Below the pieces are notes generated by a model that saw nothing but the letters and a program-made list of their open reading frames with translations, did not search any database and was not told the origin of the DNA. 64,000 bases of DNA, taken from assembly GCA_026874595.1 (NCBI GenBank), contig CM049318.1:55505250-55569249 (forward strand), given 5' to 3'. A program made the translations under genes and the position numbers. The DNA is from Sipunculus nudus. Taxonomy: Eukaryota > Annelida > Sipuncula > Golfingiida > Sipunculidae. Shown one piece after another: positions 47,201 to 58,993 of this stretch. Every line of letters starts with the position of its first letter. The stretch's first letter is position 1.

Positions 47201-50200
47201 CAACTTGCCACCGTTGTGACACAGACGGTTGCAGGCCCTATTATATCAAATGAACCTTTGTTACAAATATACATCGCTCTTAAAGGTAAATAAACATTTT
47301 CAAAATAAGTGTTTAATCTCTTACTATTTGTTCATTCTGGTTTTACCCAGCAAATCTTTCCGGGTACTTGATCTTACTATCCATACTTGAATTTGTTCGA
47401 TACGATTTTATGGTCCTGTGTGTAAGTTAACACTCGATTTGTGTCTGTTTACCATAACAAAACCATTTGACCAGAGGTCCAGGCAGGCACAATTGCGTCA
47501 ACTGTCAAACCAGAAGATTAACGTGAAAGGATAAACACAGGAGAAACACCTTGATATTGGAAGCTCGAAAAATCTTGATTTGAGAAGTTGCGACCTACGT
47601 CACCAGTCTGCGCCCGTCATCATGTTTTTTTTTCTGGTGCAAGTTTATTTTCACTTGTGTACAGGAATATGTAAACGGTTTTCGAACAAAATTTGGCAGA
47701 TTCAATAATATATAAAAAACCCGACGATACTTCATATATTTTTTATATACCCGGTATTTGAATAGACCCCTTTAAGTTAAAATATTAATATTACTGTTAT
47801 TCAGATACTTGTATATACTACATTATCAGTCACGAATATGCCGTAATAATCTCACAAATTACTTATTATTTCTTCCTGAAGAGCACGTTCTATGCCACAT
47901 AATCACATAGAATAGTGACGTTCTAAATATACTGCTAATCGGCTAAATATTAAACACAAAAAATGAGTATTATAAAACAGCAAATTGGATTCATGCAATC
48001 TTTGTACATATTTTCTACGCACATCCTTCGGTTTGTTTACCACCGCGGTAACACACCCTAGCAACATAGTACACAACACATGTACTGGAAATTATTTATT
48101 CTTTGCCAAAACACAATTACCCTTCACACTGCTACGTTTACTTATAATTTAAGGGTATAATTAAACGCGGAATTGTGCCTATATTTGCTTCACTTAACCT
48201 ATCATATCTGTCTTTACAACTGATATGCACAAAAATATTGGTTAGACCCGTTAGCGACTTCAAAATACCTGTATCCTGGCGTTTGAAGTTGGCCCTAAAT
48301 ATTATGATCCAGCTATATAAACATATTCGTTTTATAGATCATTGGTAACATTTATATAATTGTATATGATTATTTTTATTCGTTTTCGGCGCCTATCTAC
48401 ATTGGGCGAGAGATCTTCGTAAAAACCACGTTGTTAACATATACATATTACTATACTACAACTTTTATGTACTAAAAATAAAAATTCTTTCTCTATATAG
48501 CTATCAGTATTCAAGGTAAAAAATAAGGAAAATTGTAAATACCACATGTTGTTTGCCTCAGATAAGGTTATCTATTATGTGGATGTTTTTGATAAATGTG
48601 GTTTTTAAGATAGGTAATTTATGAACAAAGACGCATCACAGTAAAATCTATCCCTTATTTGTTACGAACTTACATGTACAATCAAGTTTGTTCCCACTTT
48701 TGCAAGCACCGATCTTAATAAAAATCAACTCCGCAATGAGTTAAAATGTAAATGAAAAATTGATATCTACTAAAATTTCTACTTTTTTTGTTGTTTTTTT
48801 TCTAAAAATATTACTTTTTTGTACTTGAACTGGTGAAAAGAGATGCAATTTGCATTTTATGGCAGTTATGTACTGTGTGATTATATGAAAAACTCCAGGA
48901 TCAATCCATTTTCTTACGTGACGTAAGGACGTAAGATCTTCCACAGTAAAATAATAGTAATAATCTATCCAAATTTGTGGCATCAACATTTTGTGTCAGA
49001 ATTTCATTATTAAATTTTCATTGGGAAAATAGAATCATTATTTTGAATATGCATGCTATGTGCAAATATCAGTGAATTTGTTCAAAAATTATATAATAGT
49101 AAAGATTGAAGGGCTTCGATTATTTTTTCCACAGTTTATACTCTGCAAGAAGCAACGTTAGGCGTATAATAAATGTTCACCACAAGAATTAGTCACATCT
49201 CATCTGTGAAATTGACTCTCCCTTAAGCGCCCGTTGGCTCGTATCATTTCTTATACCTGTTTTTGCAAATTAGAAAGTTATTAAATGTTAATGTTTATGA
49301 TTTTCGAATTAATCATAATTTGTTTACATGATATTGTATCATTTCTTTAGTATGACAACCCTAAGGTTTATAAAAGGTTAAACAAGGGAAGGATTTTCTC
49401 TAGGGTTGTCTATATATGGGCTAGGAGTTGTCAAATCTATTCATTTAAAGACGTTAAAAGGCTGGCCGGCTGCAGGGTTGTCGTTAGCTACAAAATCAAC
49501 TGAATCACTGACTAAGGAGCTAAGGGTAAACCATATAGCCCGATTAGGGTTGTAAAAATAGAAGATTTTTCGTTGATTGTTTTAGGTAAACACATTTAAA
49601 AATCTTAAAATTGTCAATTCAATGACTTTATTTTCATTGAAGAATCGAGGAAAAGGTTTAATGTTTGAAGTGATAAACAAGTACAATATTCTATATCGTT
49701 GCACCAAAACACAAAAAAAAAAAAAAAAATGCCTTACAGGCAAGTATGCCTTCCAACATGCCAAAATAAATGTACCCGTATTTGGCATAATGCTCAAAAG
49801 TAACACATTAATATAAACATTCATAAATGTATCAGTCAGGGACATTCGTAAATTGCTTTAGAACTTTTCTTCTTAAACAGTGCTTATATTTTCTCGACGG
49901 TACAATGATTTAAATGGAACTTGTTACAATTTGGGCTGAAATGTTTTGCTACACTAGTAAACCATTAAATCTTTGTTATATATGTCCACTGTAAAATACA
50001 CCAATTATGCATTTCTTCTTGCATTCTATGTAATTAAGTACATCACGAGCCACTCAAAGACCAAGATATAAAAAAATAAGCTTGTTATAGACGGTTTGGT
50101 TAAAAATAAGTAAAACCCTAAAACTCCTGGGTTTCAACAGATTTTGGTAATAATTATTAACAGTTTAAAAAATGGGACTCCCGGAAAGTTGTATTTTTGG

Positions 50201-50546
50201 AATTGCGTTTAAAATGTTTTTTTTTCTAACTGAAATGATAAATTCTAAATTTTGAAGTCTGAGAATTAATATTTGCTCATATATTTTAAACGTAAATTCA
50301 AAAGTATTTTTTTAATTTTACTCACATATAGTCTAATTTCCCGCCATAACACTGTCTGCCTCCGCAGCTGGCGTTTCTCGCCATATATCGATATCTGTAG
50401 GCGACTCCGACGTGTCCGCAGTCTTTAGAACATCGTCCCCAATTCCCCCAGTCACTCCACAAACATTTAACAGGGGAGCATCCAGTAAGCCACCAACCAC
50501 TAGCTTGGGAGACAACCAGAAGTAGCAGAAGCAAGGAGCGTGTCAT
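41037..50546 (-). CDS. Four-exon TSP1/EGF-like type I membrane protein
   Basis: Predicted cell-surface protein of 380 residues. Exons 50546-50326, 47237-46639, 42196-42065 and 41227-41037 join at consensus GT-AG sites, in matching phase at every junction, to a 1,143 nt reading frame. Residues 1-17 are a signal peptide (RSLLLLLLVVSQASG). TSP1 repeats with the WxxWxxW signature begin at W30, W112 and W194, each followed by CSxxCG. Between and after them are EGF-like CxxxCxNGG...GPCC modules. Residues ~329-351 form one transmembrane helix, then a 29-residue basic tail. TSP1 domains usually bind glycans or matrix proteins; the ligand here is unknown and I do not recognise an orthologue. Introns are 3.1, 4.4 and 0.8 kb. 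A paralogue's last exon lies at 62,181. Confidence 0.82.
41477..41653. mobile_element. pogo/Tigger-like MITE in intron 3
   Basis: Ends are inverted: CGATAAAACCTTGCG...ACGACC on the left against GGTCGTATTTTCGAGGTTTTACTG on the right (given here in short). Both ends abut TA, the usual target of this superfamily. 177 bp, no coding capacity. The same element is present in copy B at 62,728-62,845, so it predates the duplication. Confidence 0.7.
42065..42196 (-). CDS. TSP1 gene exon 3: EGF-like module
   Basis: 132 nt between acceptor ATATTCAG and donor G|GTAAGT. Encodes RITAEKKAVGACATCANGG and RRLHGCQCTPDFYGNCC, an EGF-like cysteine module. Phase 1 at both ends, fitting exons 2 and 4. Confidence 0.8.
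42907..45694 (-). pseudogene. Decayed LINE in intron 2 of the TSP1 gene
   Basis: Minus-strand fragments appear in the order expected of an endonuclease/reverse transcriptase LINE. An endonuclease start, NIITWNVHGMKS, lies near 45,400. Reverse transcriptase motifs follow: KTPGSDGISVE near 44,190, PLYKKGPINDPNNYRGIALL near 44,040, LTDYFAYTVGTRQGCM near 43,640, and VVPILYYGSELWGHEN near 43,140. Stops and frameshifts separate them, so it is dead. The family is CR1/L2/I-like, not settled. It has the same orientation as the host gene. Confidence 0.8.
46639..47237 (-). CDS. TSP1 gene exon 2: two TSP1/EGF-like modules
   Basis: 599 nt between acceptor TATAATAG and donor ACCG|GTAATT. It holds ACNRLCHNGG...GPCC, then two near-identical 82-residue modules (CTWGSWSPWGNCSHPCG and CTWGSWGPWGNCSHPCG) with CNNFCRN-GTPLFYGCRC linkers. 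The DNA of the two modules repeats with a 246 bp period, so an in-frame internal duplication made the third TSP1 domain. Confidence 0.88.
47238..50325 (-). other. Intron 1 of the TSP1 gene
   Basis: AT-rich, no coding frame. It contains one small inverted-repeat element at 49,355-49,553. Confidence 0.7.
49355..49553. mobile_element. Small inverted-repeat element
   Basis: ACAACCCTAA at 49355-49364 is the exact reverse complement of TTAGGGTTGT at 49544-49553. AGGGTTGT also occurs twice inside (near 49,405 and 49,475). It has MITE size, but no target-site duplication is evident. Confidence 0.4.
50326..50546 (-). CDS. TSP1 gene exon 1: signal peptide and first TSP1 repeat
   Basis: ATG at 50546 (MTRSLLLLLLVV). 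A GTG four codons upstream is in frame but is not an ATG. The exon encodes the signal peptide, WWLTGCSPVKC and the first TSP1 repeat (WSDWGNWGRCSKDCG), ending TATAT|GTGAGT, phase 2. Confidence 0.82.
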
Positions 50547-50584
50547 CGCCGTGTGCACGTAGCTGTTCCTTTGCTTAAACCCGA

Positions 50585-50594
50585 CTATTTAAAC
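50585..50594 (-). promoter_or_regulatory. TATA-like element of the TSP1 gene
   Basis: GTTTAAATAG on the minus strand, about 40 bp before the start codon. If used, transcription would start only some 10-15 bp before the ATG. Confidence 0.35.
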
Positions 50595-50961
50595 AAGACC
50601 ACTCAGTCGAACAACTGTGCCTGGTAAAGCTAATATAATACTGAGACTCACTTTAAAATTTGATAGGCCCCTGCCTGGTCTGATTTATTGCTATGGTCAC
50701 CACGACAGCCCACGTGACCACTTCATTTGTTCTTATATGCCAATATATGTGTATGAGTTGGTACTGTAATTCTAATTTTTTTTATCATTCTTTTCCTAAC
50801 TACTGTGGAAGGAGGAGCATCTAGTATATTAGTAAAGACCAGTATTATATTTACAGTAAAGCCTCATCGGCTCCTCAGGTGACTAAAATTTAATTGATGC
50901 GATGTTGGTTTTTATCATTCCTTCTTTTCGCACGGGTGGGTGCCTTTGATGTATTGAAATT

Positions 50962-50980
50962 TTGTTGCTTGTCTTTCAGG

Positions 50981-51038
<58 letters not shown>

Positions 51039-52230
51039 GAGAAGAGATCAGGAATGACTGCAATGTATAACCGCGGCGTGAGGAGCGTACCGAATACAAT
51101 GTAATTCACTTTACCTATGTTGAGAGTGAAGGACATACGAGCGACATACATCAAATCAGCCCTACAATGGCACTTACATAAAAAATAATTTTCATTTGCA
51201 CCGATTTAATGTATGTCGTGTATGTGTGGTGTGGAAATGATTATTAAGTACAGACATTTCCAAGAAAGGAACAATACCCCACCACCGAGCAATTTCCACG
51301 CTATGAAGGTAATTAATTATGACCGGCTGTGGATTGTAACTATTAATAAAGAGTAAACAATACCATGTTTGCAATGGCAAACTTCTTAGGTATAGGCTGT
51401 ATCATATTTTGCCTTCTCTGAATTTTTTCCTTAATTAAGTTAATGATCTAATGGGGGGTGGGGGGGGGGGGGTGGGGGCAGTCAATTGCAACAGTATTTT
51501 GTCTGGTCTATTTCAAGGATTGTCACATTCTCGGTGTGGCGCTGTCTATCGGAGAGAGTCTGTGCTTTTATTTTTCAGGTTTTCTCTATATACACTGGGC
51601 TAAAAAAATGGATGTCATACTATTGATACATTTCAACACTTCTAGGATCATTTTTTTTATCTTGGTATTGGTTAAAATCAGATTTTGTCTGAAGGATGAA
51701 CGAGCGACATACATCATGCGAGCCCTACAATGGCACATACATAAAACAATATTTTTATTGGCACTGATTAAATGAATGTCGCGTTTGTGTGGTGTGGAAG
51801 AGATTATTAAGTACAGACACTTCCAAGAAAGGAAAAATTCCCCTCCACCGAGCAATTTCCACGCTATGAGCGTAATTAAGTATGACGGGCTGTTGATCGT
51901 TACTGTTAATAAAGAGTAAACAATAACTTTTTTCCAGTGGCAAGCTGTTGCAGATAGGTCGTATCATGTTTTGCATTCTCTGAATATATTTCTTAATTAA
52001 GCAATTTACTTAATGGGAGGCAGTCAATTGCAACAAAGGCCTATATAAAGGACAGTCACGTTCTCCAGGTAGGGTTGTCTATTGAAGTATACGATTTTAT
52101 TTTTCAGGTTTTCGTTATATGCACTGGGCTACTAATAATGTGGATGTCATACTATTAATACATTTCAGCAATCCTATCATCAGACATTTTTTTAATCTTG
52201 GTATTGGTTAAAATAAGATTTGGTCTGATA
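50962..52230. repeat. ~550 bp tandem repeat, about 2.3 units
   Basis: CGAGCGACATACATC at 51138 and 51700, and GCAGTCAATTGCAAC at 51478 and 52020, give periods of 562 and 542 bp. Units contain ACTTCCAAGAAAGGAA, CGAGCAATTTCCACGCTATG and TTAATAAAGAGTAAACAAT blocks. The first unit begins TTGTTGCTTGTCTTTCAGG followed by a long (TA)n at 50,981-51,037. Confidence 0.82.
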
Positions 52231-53455
52231 ATGACAGTGTCTGCTTTGACTTTTTCTCTGGTCCACACATCTGCGCACGTTTCTGGAAAAAAAAACTGTT
52301 GAAACTGGATCAATTAATATATCCGTAAAAGACTTGTATAAAAAGTACATTATACAGATTTATATTAAAATGGAAATCGTTAGCAACCTGAAATATAAGG
52401 GCAGGCTTAAAAAAAACCCACTTTTCTGTCTTATAAATGATTGGTTTACTAGAAATCACTTTATTAAAACACATCGATACATTTAAAAGATCATGGGCAA
52501 CTTTCACACGTTATACCCCTTCCACGACATATCTTTTGCCTACATGTTGTCACGTCAGTTTAATTGTATAGCATCCTCCCAAAGACAGTGACAGGGCCTT
52601 TGTGATTGACCTTGTTTATGTGTCCCAGTCATATGTTGGAAAGCTCTGAATGAATTTCGAAGAAATTGTGTGGAAGGATGAAAATAGACAAAATATAAAT
52701 TTACGATAGATCGTGACGGTAATATGCAGATCTGGATGCAGATATATCCAAATTAGTTTATTGTTGCCTACTGTCTCGTTTATCCCCTACGCAACCGTTC
52801 CAAAAATCTTCGCCTCCAAATCTAAACACTCCTTCGTTGCTCTAAGTACTCCAACAGTTTTTCATTAGATTCAATTAAGAACTTTTGAGATATCCAATGA
52901 CAATGAAAGTACCCTTTACGTGCATGAGCTATGGTAACTGACGTGTTCTAGTCGTCTTGGTAACGTCGGTAACTTGCAGGCTGGCACAATGGCAATGACG
53001 TCAAATTTAACGTCTCCTGGTTGCTGCCGTAATCGGCTTGGACTTGCCATGTTTGGCTTAAGTACTCTCCGGGTGACTTCCCTGAACCTAAGTTTTTTTT
53101 ATTTTTCTCTCTAAATTAAGCCTAGTCAAGGGACCTGGGAGGAGGACTTGCTAAATAAAATATTATCATCATTCTTAATTATTTTTTATATTATCCACTG
53201 CGTTGAATGGATCAGTTGGGGGGTACAAAAATTGATGACTTCAACCAGCTGTTGCTGATCTCGAGCTTGCATTTCCCCAAACGATCTCATCTCGTTGAAC
53301 AACCGTTATCTGTATAACCCGCCGCGGAAAGTTTGTCAGCAAGTTCTTTTGTTTGGAGTTAAGGATTGCAAGTTTCTCGGCCACACACAAGTTCGACTGA
53401 TTTAAAGAAGTCTCTGATGTGTTTGACTGCTAGGTTACAAATCAGGTGATGGCGA
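52231..53455. other. Anonymous intergenic sequence
   Basis: No gene seen. A block near 53,222-53,310 (CAACCAGCTGTTGC...CTCGTTGAA) recurs near 53,925-54,000, on either side of the third ~550 bp repeat copy. Confidence 0.45.
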
Positions 53456-53478
53456 AATGTTGTTGCTTGTCTTTCAGG

Positions 53479-53517
<39 letters not shown>

Positions 53518-53905
53518 AGAAGAGATCAAGAATGACTGCAGTGTATAACCGCGGCGTGAGGAGCGTACCGAATACAATGTATTTCACTTTACCTATGTTG
53601 AGAATGAAGGACATACGAGCGACATACATCATACGAGGCCTACAATGGCACTTACATAAAAAATATTTTCATTGGCACTGATTAAATGTATGTCGTGTAT
53701 GTGTGGTGTTGCGGTGATTATTAAGTTAGACACTTCCAAGAAAGGAACAAGACCCCCACCATCGAGCAATTTTCCACGCTATGAGAGTAATTAAGTATCA
53801 CCGGCTGGGGATCGTAACTGTTAATAAAACGTAAACAATAACATGTTTGCGGTGGCAAACTGGTGACGTAAAGGCTGTATCATATTTTGCTTTCTCTGAA
53901 TTTAT
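53456..53905. repeat. Third, separate copy of the ~550 bp repeat
   Basis: Starts with the same TTGTTGCTTGTCTTTCAGG-(TA)n and runs through the same blocks as 50,962-51,424. Its position between two copies of another block suggests that it moved or was copied as a unit. Confidence 0.8.
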
Positions 53906-54915
53906 TCCATTAAAATGGATTGCTTCAACCAGCTGTTGCCGATCTCTACCCTGCATTTCCACAAAAGATCATATCTCGTTGAAAAACCGTTGTCTTTTTC
54001 CATATTTTTGATTCCGTATAGTTTATTATAATAATTTTAGTATAATTATTAGGTTTGTTGACTTGAGATATGGGCCTGTGCATGGACAGCTCAGTTTTGG
54101 AGAAATTCATCTTGTATTTAGGATTATATAAGCACACAGTTTAGTTGGACCTGATAAAGCCATATATCACGGAGAACGTGGTCTAGGGATTTCTTTTCCT
54201 CATATATATTCTTTCATGGCTTCTTTTACAGAATCTTCAAGGCTTTCTTTCGGGGTAGGTTTATTCTAAGGTGGTTTATCAGAAAATGTGACCGATTCTT
54301 TACATGCCTCACATTCAGTCCAGCTCCTGTGTAAGATGGAAATCCTTTAACTCTAAAGCCAGATGTAAACTTTCCTGATGTGTGATTTGTCTTCCATCGT
54401 TTACTTTTGGTTTCATGTCATCATCAAGAAGTGCCAAAATAAAGTGACCCTTGTAAAGGATTTATTCAATTATTGATAGGTATCCGGATATGCTAGAGGC
54501 GCCAATTTTCCAACGTTGACTTAGGATTTGTTAGGAAGTTAATTTGTATGTCGTTCTTCATGGAAATCCTGTCAGTACTGGGAATCGGTCAGCGTTTTCA
54601 GGTACAATACATATTGCGATACACTTTAAGCGATACCCAATACGTACTGACGATACCTTTATTTTTTGTGGTTCTTTTTTTCTTGATTGAAACCTTTGTG
54701 GGTTAAGTTTTCTTTTTTATGAGTCTAAACATATATAATATATAATATTTATGATATGTATATATGTATATTAACAAACATTATATATACATTTTATATA
54801 CATATATCATAAATATTACATATATACGGTGTAGGTAAAGAGTAAGAGTTGCACCTTTTAGATAGACTAACTTATTTATTATAAAGTTGTTATACCATTA
54901 GTCATACCATTAGTC

Positions 54916-54968
<53 letters not shown>

Positions 54969-57017
54969 TTGTGTGTGCATCAGTTAAAAACAGTTGGCTT
55001 TTCTTATGTTCCGCTCGAGCGAGCCACATATGTGACGCCACAATCTCAATGCCGCAGTGTTCACTTTGAGGATAGGTAGGTAATCATTTCAAATGATTGG
55101 TCCCTCTTTCGTTTCTTACATGGCATAAGGTATGTAATATTTAAACACATAATATCTTCTCTTTTTTTATCCTCATATGCTTAATAGGATATTACTATTG
55201 GGTATTAAATTTTCATTCTCGTTATTACCTCAGCTGACTGCATGTCATCTTATTATCACTGTGGATTTTCTTTGTTTATGGATATTTCTTTTCTGTGAGA
55301 GACTGTATACGGTCAATATCCACAGGAACATGTTTACCCTTGTTCAACTGTTTGTGTCTTATTAATTGTTCTTGAAGAGGGTATTGCCACTGGCACTGAC
55401 CTTTGGTTGAAGAATCTGGTATGAGAGGATTGGGGTTTAAGCAGCCTATACCGATATATGATATCAGTTAGCCCATGATAATAGTTTGAACCTTTCAAGA
55501 AAAGAGACCAGAAAACCCCAATCACAAGCGTCTACAGGCTTTTTATGTCTGTTGATATCTTAATTACTGCCAAAATAATCAAAACGCCGTCAACACGGAC
55601 GTTTGATGGCAAGTCAGGCGAACCAGAGTTTAGTAAAGCGCGTTTTGCAACTGGTGAACTTGCAACTTTACATGCAGCCTCATATGTAAATATGCAACCC
55701 CCTTACATTACATGGTTTCACCCTTAGTTAACATTCCGGTATTTACTAACAACGTGTAGATATACATGCTCATACATCCGTCCCACAGGTGTTTCAAGAA
55801 CTTTTCTTAACAGAAATTACCTATGGTTCATTAATTTGTACACAGAATAAGCCAGAATCTACATGATTTCCTCAGAAAAGGCAGATGGATTGCTAGCTTT
55901 GATGTGCATGACAAGCATCATGTGATACCTATGTGGCTCGTGTCCCAGTGTCTGTGATAACATTTTACTTACTTTCAGGATATTGGTGAATCGGGTTCTA
56001 TGTAGTGTAGCATTGAGTATACACGACTCTGTAGGCACTTATATTGGCCTGATAAACTAAACAGCCATACCGAGGAATGCATCGCAATGTTCTTCATTCA
56101 TGTTGCACTGATATCGTGGTAACAGCCCATAATCATAACATAAGGCTAGAATGATGAATTTACTTTATATAATAATGTAAACTCATGTACAACCCAAACT
56201 GAAACTCCGTCTCTATGGTAAGGAGTCATTGCCGGAAAAGTTGGCTGCCTCAAATGACCCATGCGGGCCATGATTTTTATTGATGTGGTGAGAAATTCAA
56301 TGAACACGTAGAGGGATTTACCAATATGCTGAGTTAAAAGGGAATTTTTCTCGCTCATGGTAGGTTTTGTTAGAAAGTATTCTAAAACAGCTAATGATCG
56401 GTCTGATTTATGTCAATTGACAGCGTACTTGTTGTCAGAATTAGCAATTAGAAGAAAGAGCAATTAGAAAGAAAATACATATATAAAAAAATGTTCGATG
56501 AAAATGCCTGTCGAAAGCTAGTGTTAAAAGCACAAACAACATCAAGAAAAACAATATCTTTTTTAAAACAAGTTATATAATATTCCGTTAAAAACAATTG
56601 ATATTACATAAGTATTTTTATTCTATTTACAGAAACGTATATGTATAAAGTTACCCATTAGGAGCCCTTTTCCACGAGCATGCGCTTTGCACTTAATGAG
56701 GTACCTCGGCACATGTCCTGAACATTAATTACGGTTAACCGCGGTTGCATATGAGCGCCATCTTGTGTTCATTTATAGAAACTCACAACGTTTAAGTGAG
56801 GCATTAAATCTGGATAATTCCTTTGTGTATTTTTAAATATTCGAGTGGATCGCCCACCGAGAATACCTGACGTTTCACTGCGTTGAGCTAATTTTGAGCC
56901 GTAGCCATTTTGGGGTCAAATAAAACCGTCTCAACCGTTAACTGTTTCTGCTGTCTCCTTCTGTTGCTCTCTTTCATACTTGCTGGTGTGCGAGCGAGAA
57001 TCCCGGGTTAAATATAG
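53906..57017. other. Anonymous intergenic sequence with AT repeats
   Basis: Contains a (TA)n microsatellite at 54,917-54,960 and the inverted repeat at 54,735-54,825. No recognised gene. Confidence 0.45.
54735..54825. repeat. AT-rich inverted repeat
   Basis: TATAATATTTATGATATGTA is followed about 40 bp later by a near-exact reverse complement (TACATATATCATAAATATTA). A strong cruciform or hairpin candidate. Confidence 0.6.
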
Positions 57018-57526
57018 ACCATGCACATTGGCAGCGAATGTTAGACTAATGTCAGTGAACGTTAGAAAAAAGTTTACAACGCCTGCCTCTAAAATCACAT
57101 AGACAGTACACAATAAGGTTACAATCAGTATTCTCTCAGTATATTGATAATGGTCATGAGAAGCACTTTAGGTATTTCCTCGGCTCGCTTGGTAGTAAGT
57201 CATTTAGTGTCTTCACATTATTAGACATACATTTTCAAGCAATAAGAAAACTGCAAAAATACAAGGGTGGCGACGGGAATTTCTTCCAGGTTGGCACTGC
57301 GGGACATCCGAGACTATACAGTCTCAACTGTCAAACTTTAAATAAAAATTTATTACATTTCAAGGAAACATCTACTGTTTATATTTCACATACATACGCT
57401 TCGAAAATAGTACTCATTCCGTGAAGTTCTTGCCGAAAACACCTTTTTATATTAATTGCAATGAAATAATTCTCATCCAACTTATTTGCACGGACTACAT
57501 TATAATCTCTTCACTATGTTACGGGG

Positions 57527-57737
57527 TGCACATGAAAGCGGACCGAACTTTCTAGCGAAGCGGTTTGTAGGCCGGACTTGTGCGCCACCGACATGGGTTC
57601 GAATCCCGGATTGGCCAAGTATTTTCCCCTGAACAATTTATCTTCATAACAAATGGGGGCTTGTCCAACGTAAAACTGTTAGGGTTGTTTTAAGGATAAA
57701 TTTTAATTATTTGTAAAAACAAAAAAAAAAAAAAAAC
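57527..57737 (+). mobile_element. tRNA-derived SINE with A-tail
   Basis: Contains RNA polymerase III boxes at tRNA-like spacing: A box TAGCGAAGCGG (57553-57563) and B box GGTTCGAATCC (57596-57606). It ends in an A-run at about 57,721-57,737. It interrupts copy B of the duplication and is missing from copy A. The left border is approximate. Confidence 0.7.
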
Positions 57738-58429
57738 ACAGACTTCTTTATTCATTCCCCAAGACATTTCACGTTGCCTAGTGTTACAGAATCTGACTTT
57801 AAATTTATCTCCGTAACAAAATTTATGCTCGTCACGACTCGTGATCTACGTGATCTGTTGATATTATGTTCCTAAACAACTACAATTTTCCCTACACCGA
57901 TAGTGTATGTAGAAGCAAAAGTGCATTGTGGGGGTTAGATTGTCCCGTAAACCTTTAGCCTGTTAGCAGCGTCGTTCTCTTGAGAGTGTGAGTCTACGGA
58001 GTTGGTGAGAAATAATATTGTTACGGTAATGGTGAATTATTCAGTGTGAAGTAGAGAAATGAATTTGTGACGCGTTAAAAATTTCCCCATACAAAATTGC
58101 CCATAAAATTGCACACTGTCACACCACATGGGCTTAAAGATTACACTCCCGCGATGTGCTCTCCTAATATAATAAAAGACAAGTGTACAAACAAAAATAT
58201 ATAGGCCTATAATAACAAATGAATGGGTACTTACAGATCACGGGGGGGGGGGGGGGGGCAGGTGTCAACAATACAAGAATTAAAATCCTGGTATCACACA
58301 AAATCTTATGCAATAGTACACGTGAACATAGTCCCTAACTCTTCTGCCCAAAGTCATTTGATCCCTCTCATATACAGTTTAGTGGCCCTCGGCGTTTGAG
58401 CACTCTGTCACTGGTTCTCTTTATCTTAT

Positions 58430-58993
58430 GCCTCGGTCACAACCGCGATATGGTCGCCGTACGGCGGGTGTTTTAGGCTATTCCGTGCGGTTGACGTACG
58501 GCAACCGTGCGTTTTTCGTAGGCCGCACGGACTCCGCAACGACCGTAACTGACATTAGGGCAAGCGCTTAAGTTGATGCGGCGGCCGTGCGTCAGGCAGC
58601 CACCTACGGGCACCGTACGTGCACCATACAGTCGACGTAAGGATGTCGTAGGATGCCCGTGCGATTTTTAAGGCCTACTCGGCTACCCGAGAGACGTACG
58701 GTGTACCTGCGGCTGTCGTGAGGGGTCTTTGCGGCTTCCGCAAGGTGAGATTGCGGAGTCCGCAGGGTTAGCTTACTTTACCGTGCGAAGGCCGTGAGAT
58801 TGAGGAAGACACCTTGCCGTTCCCGCACGTCGGCCGCATAAGTATTCCTGCGGTTTCAAAAACCTAACTTTGGTCCACGGTATGCGGTGACCCCAGCGGG
58901 TTGTGACCGAGGCTTAAGTATTCCTGCGGTTCCAAAAAACCGTGTGGTACTCTACGGTGTACGGTGACCGCAGCGGGTTGTGACCGAGGCTTT
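58430..58993. mobile_element. CpG-rich TIR element with duplicated right end
   Basis: Starts GCCTCGGTCACAACCGC; its reverse complement, nearly exact, occurs at about 58,897-58,913 and again at about 58,975-58,991. The last ~78 bp (AAGTATTCCTGCGGTT...GACCGAGGC) are thus present twice. The interior is unusually rich in CG dinucleotides, with palindromes such as CCGTACGG-like words. No coding frame. A non-autonomous DNA transposon is likely; superfamily unknown. Confidence 0.65.

Noticed and set aside
46646..47293. Plus-strand frames opposite TSP1 exon 2
   Set aside because: Shadows of the minus-strand exon; they lack cysteine-module logic and splice sites.
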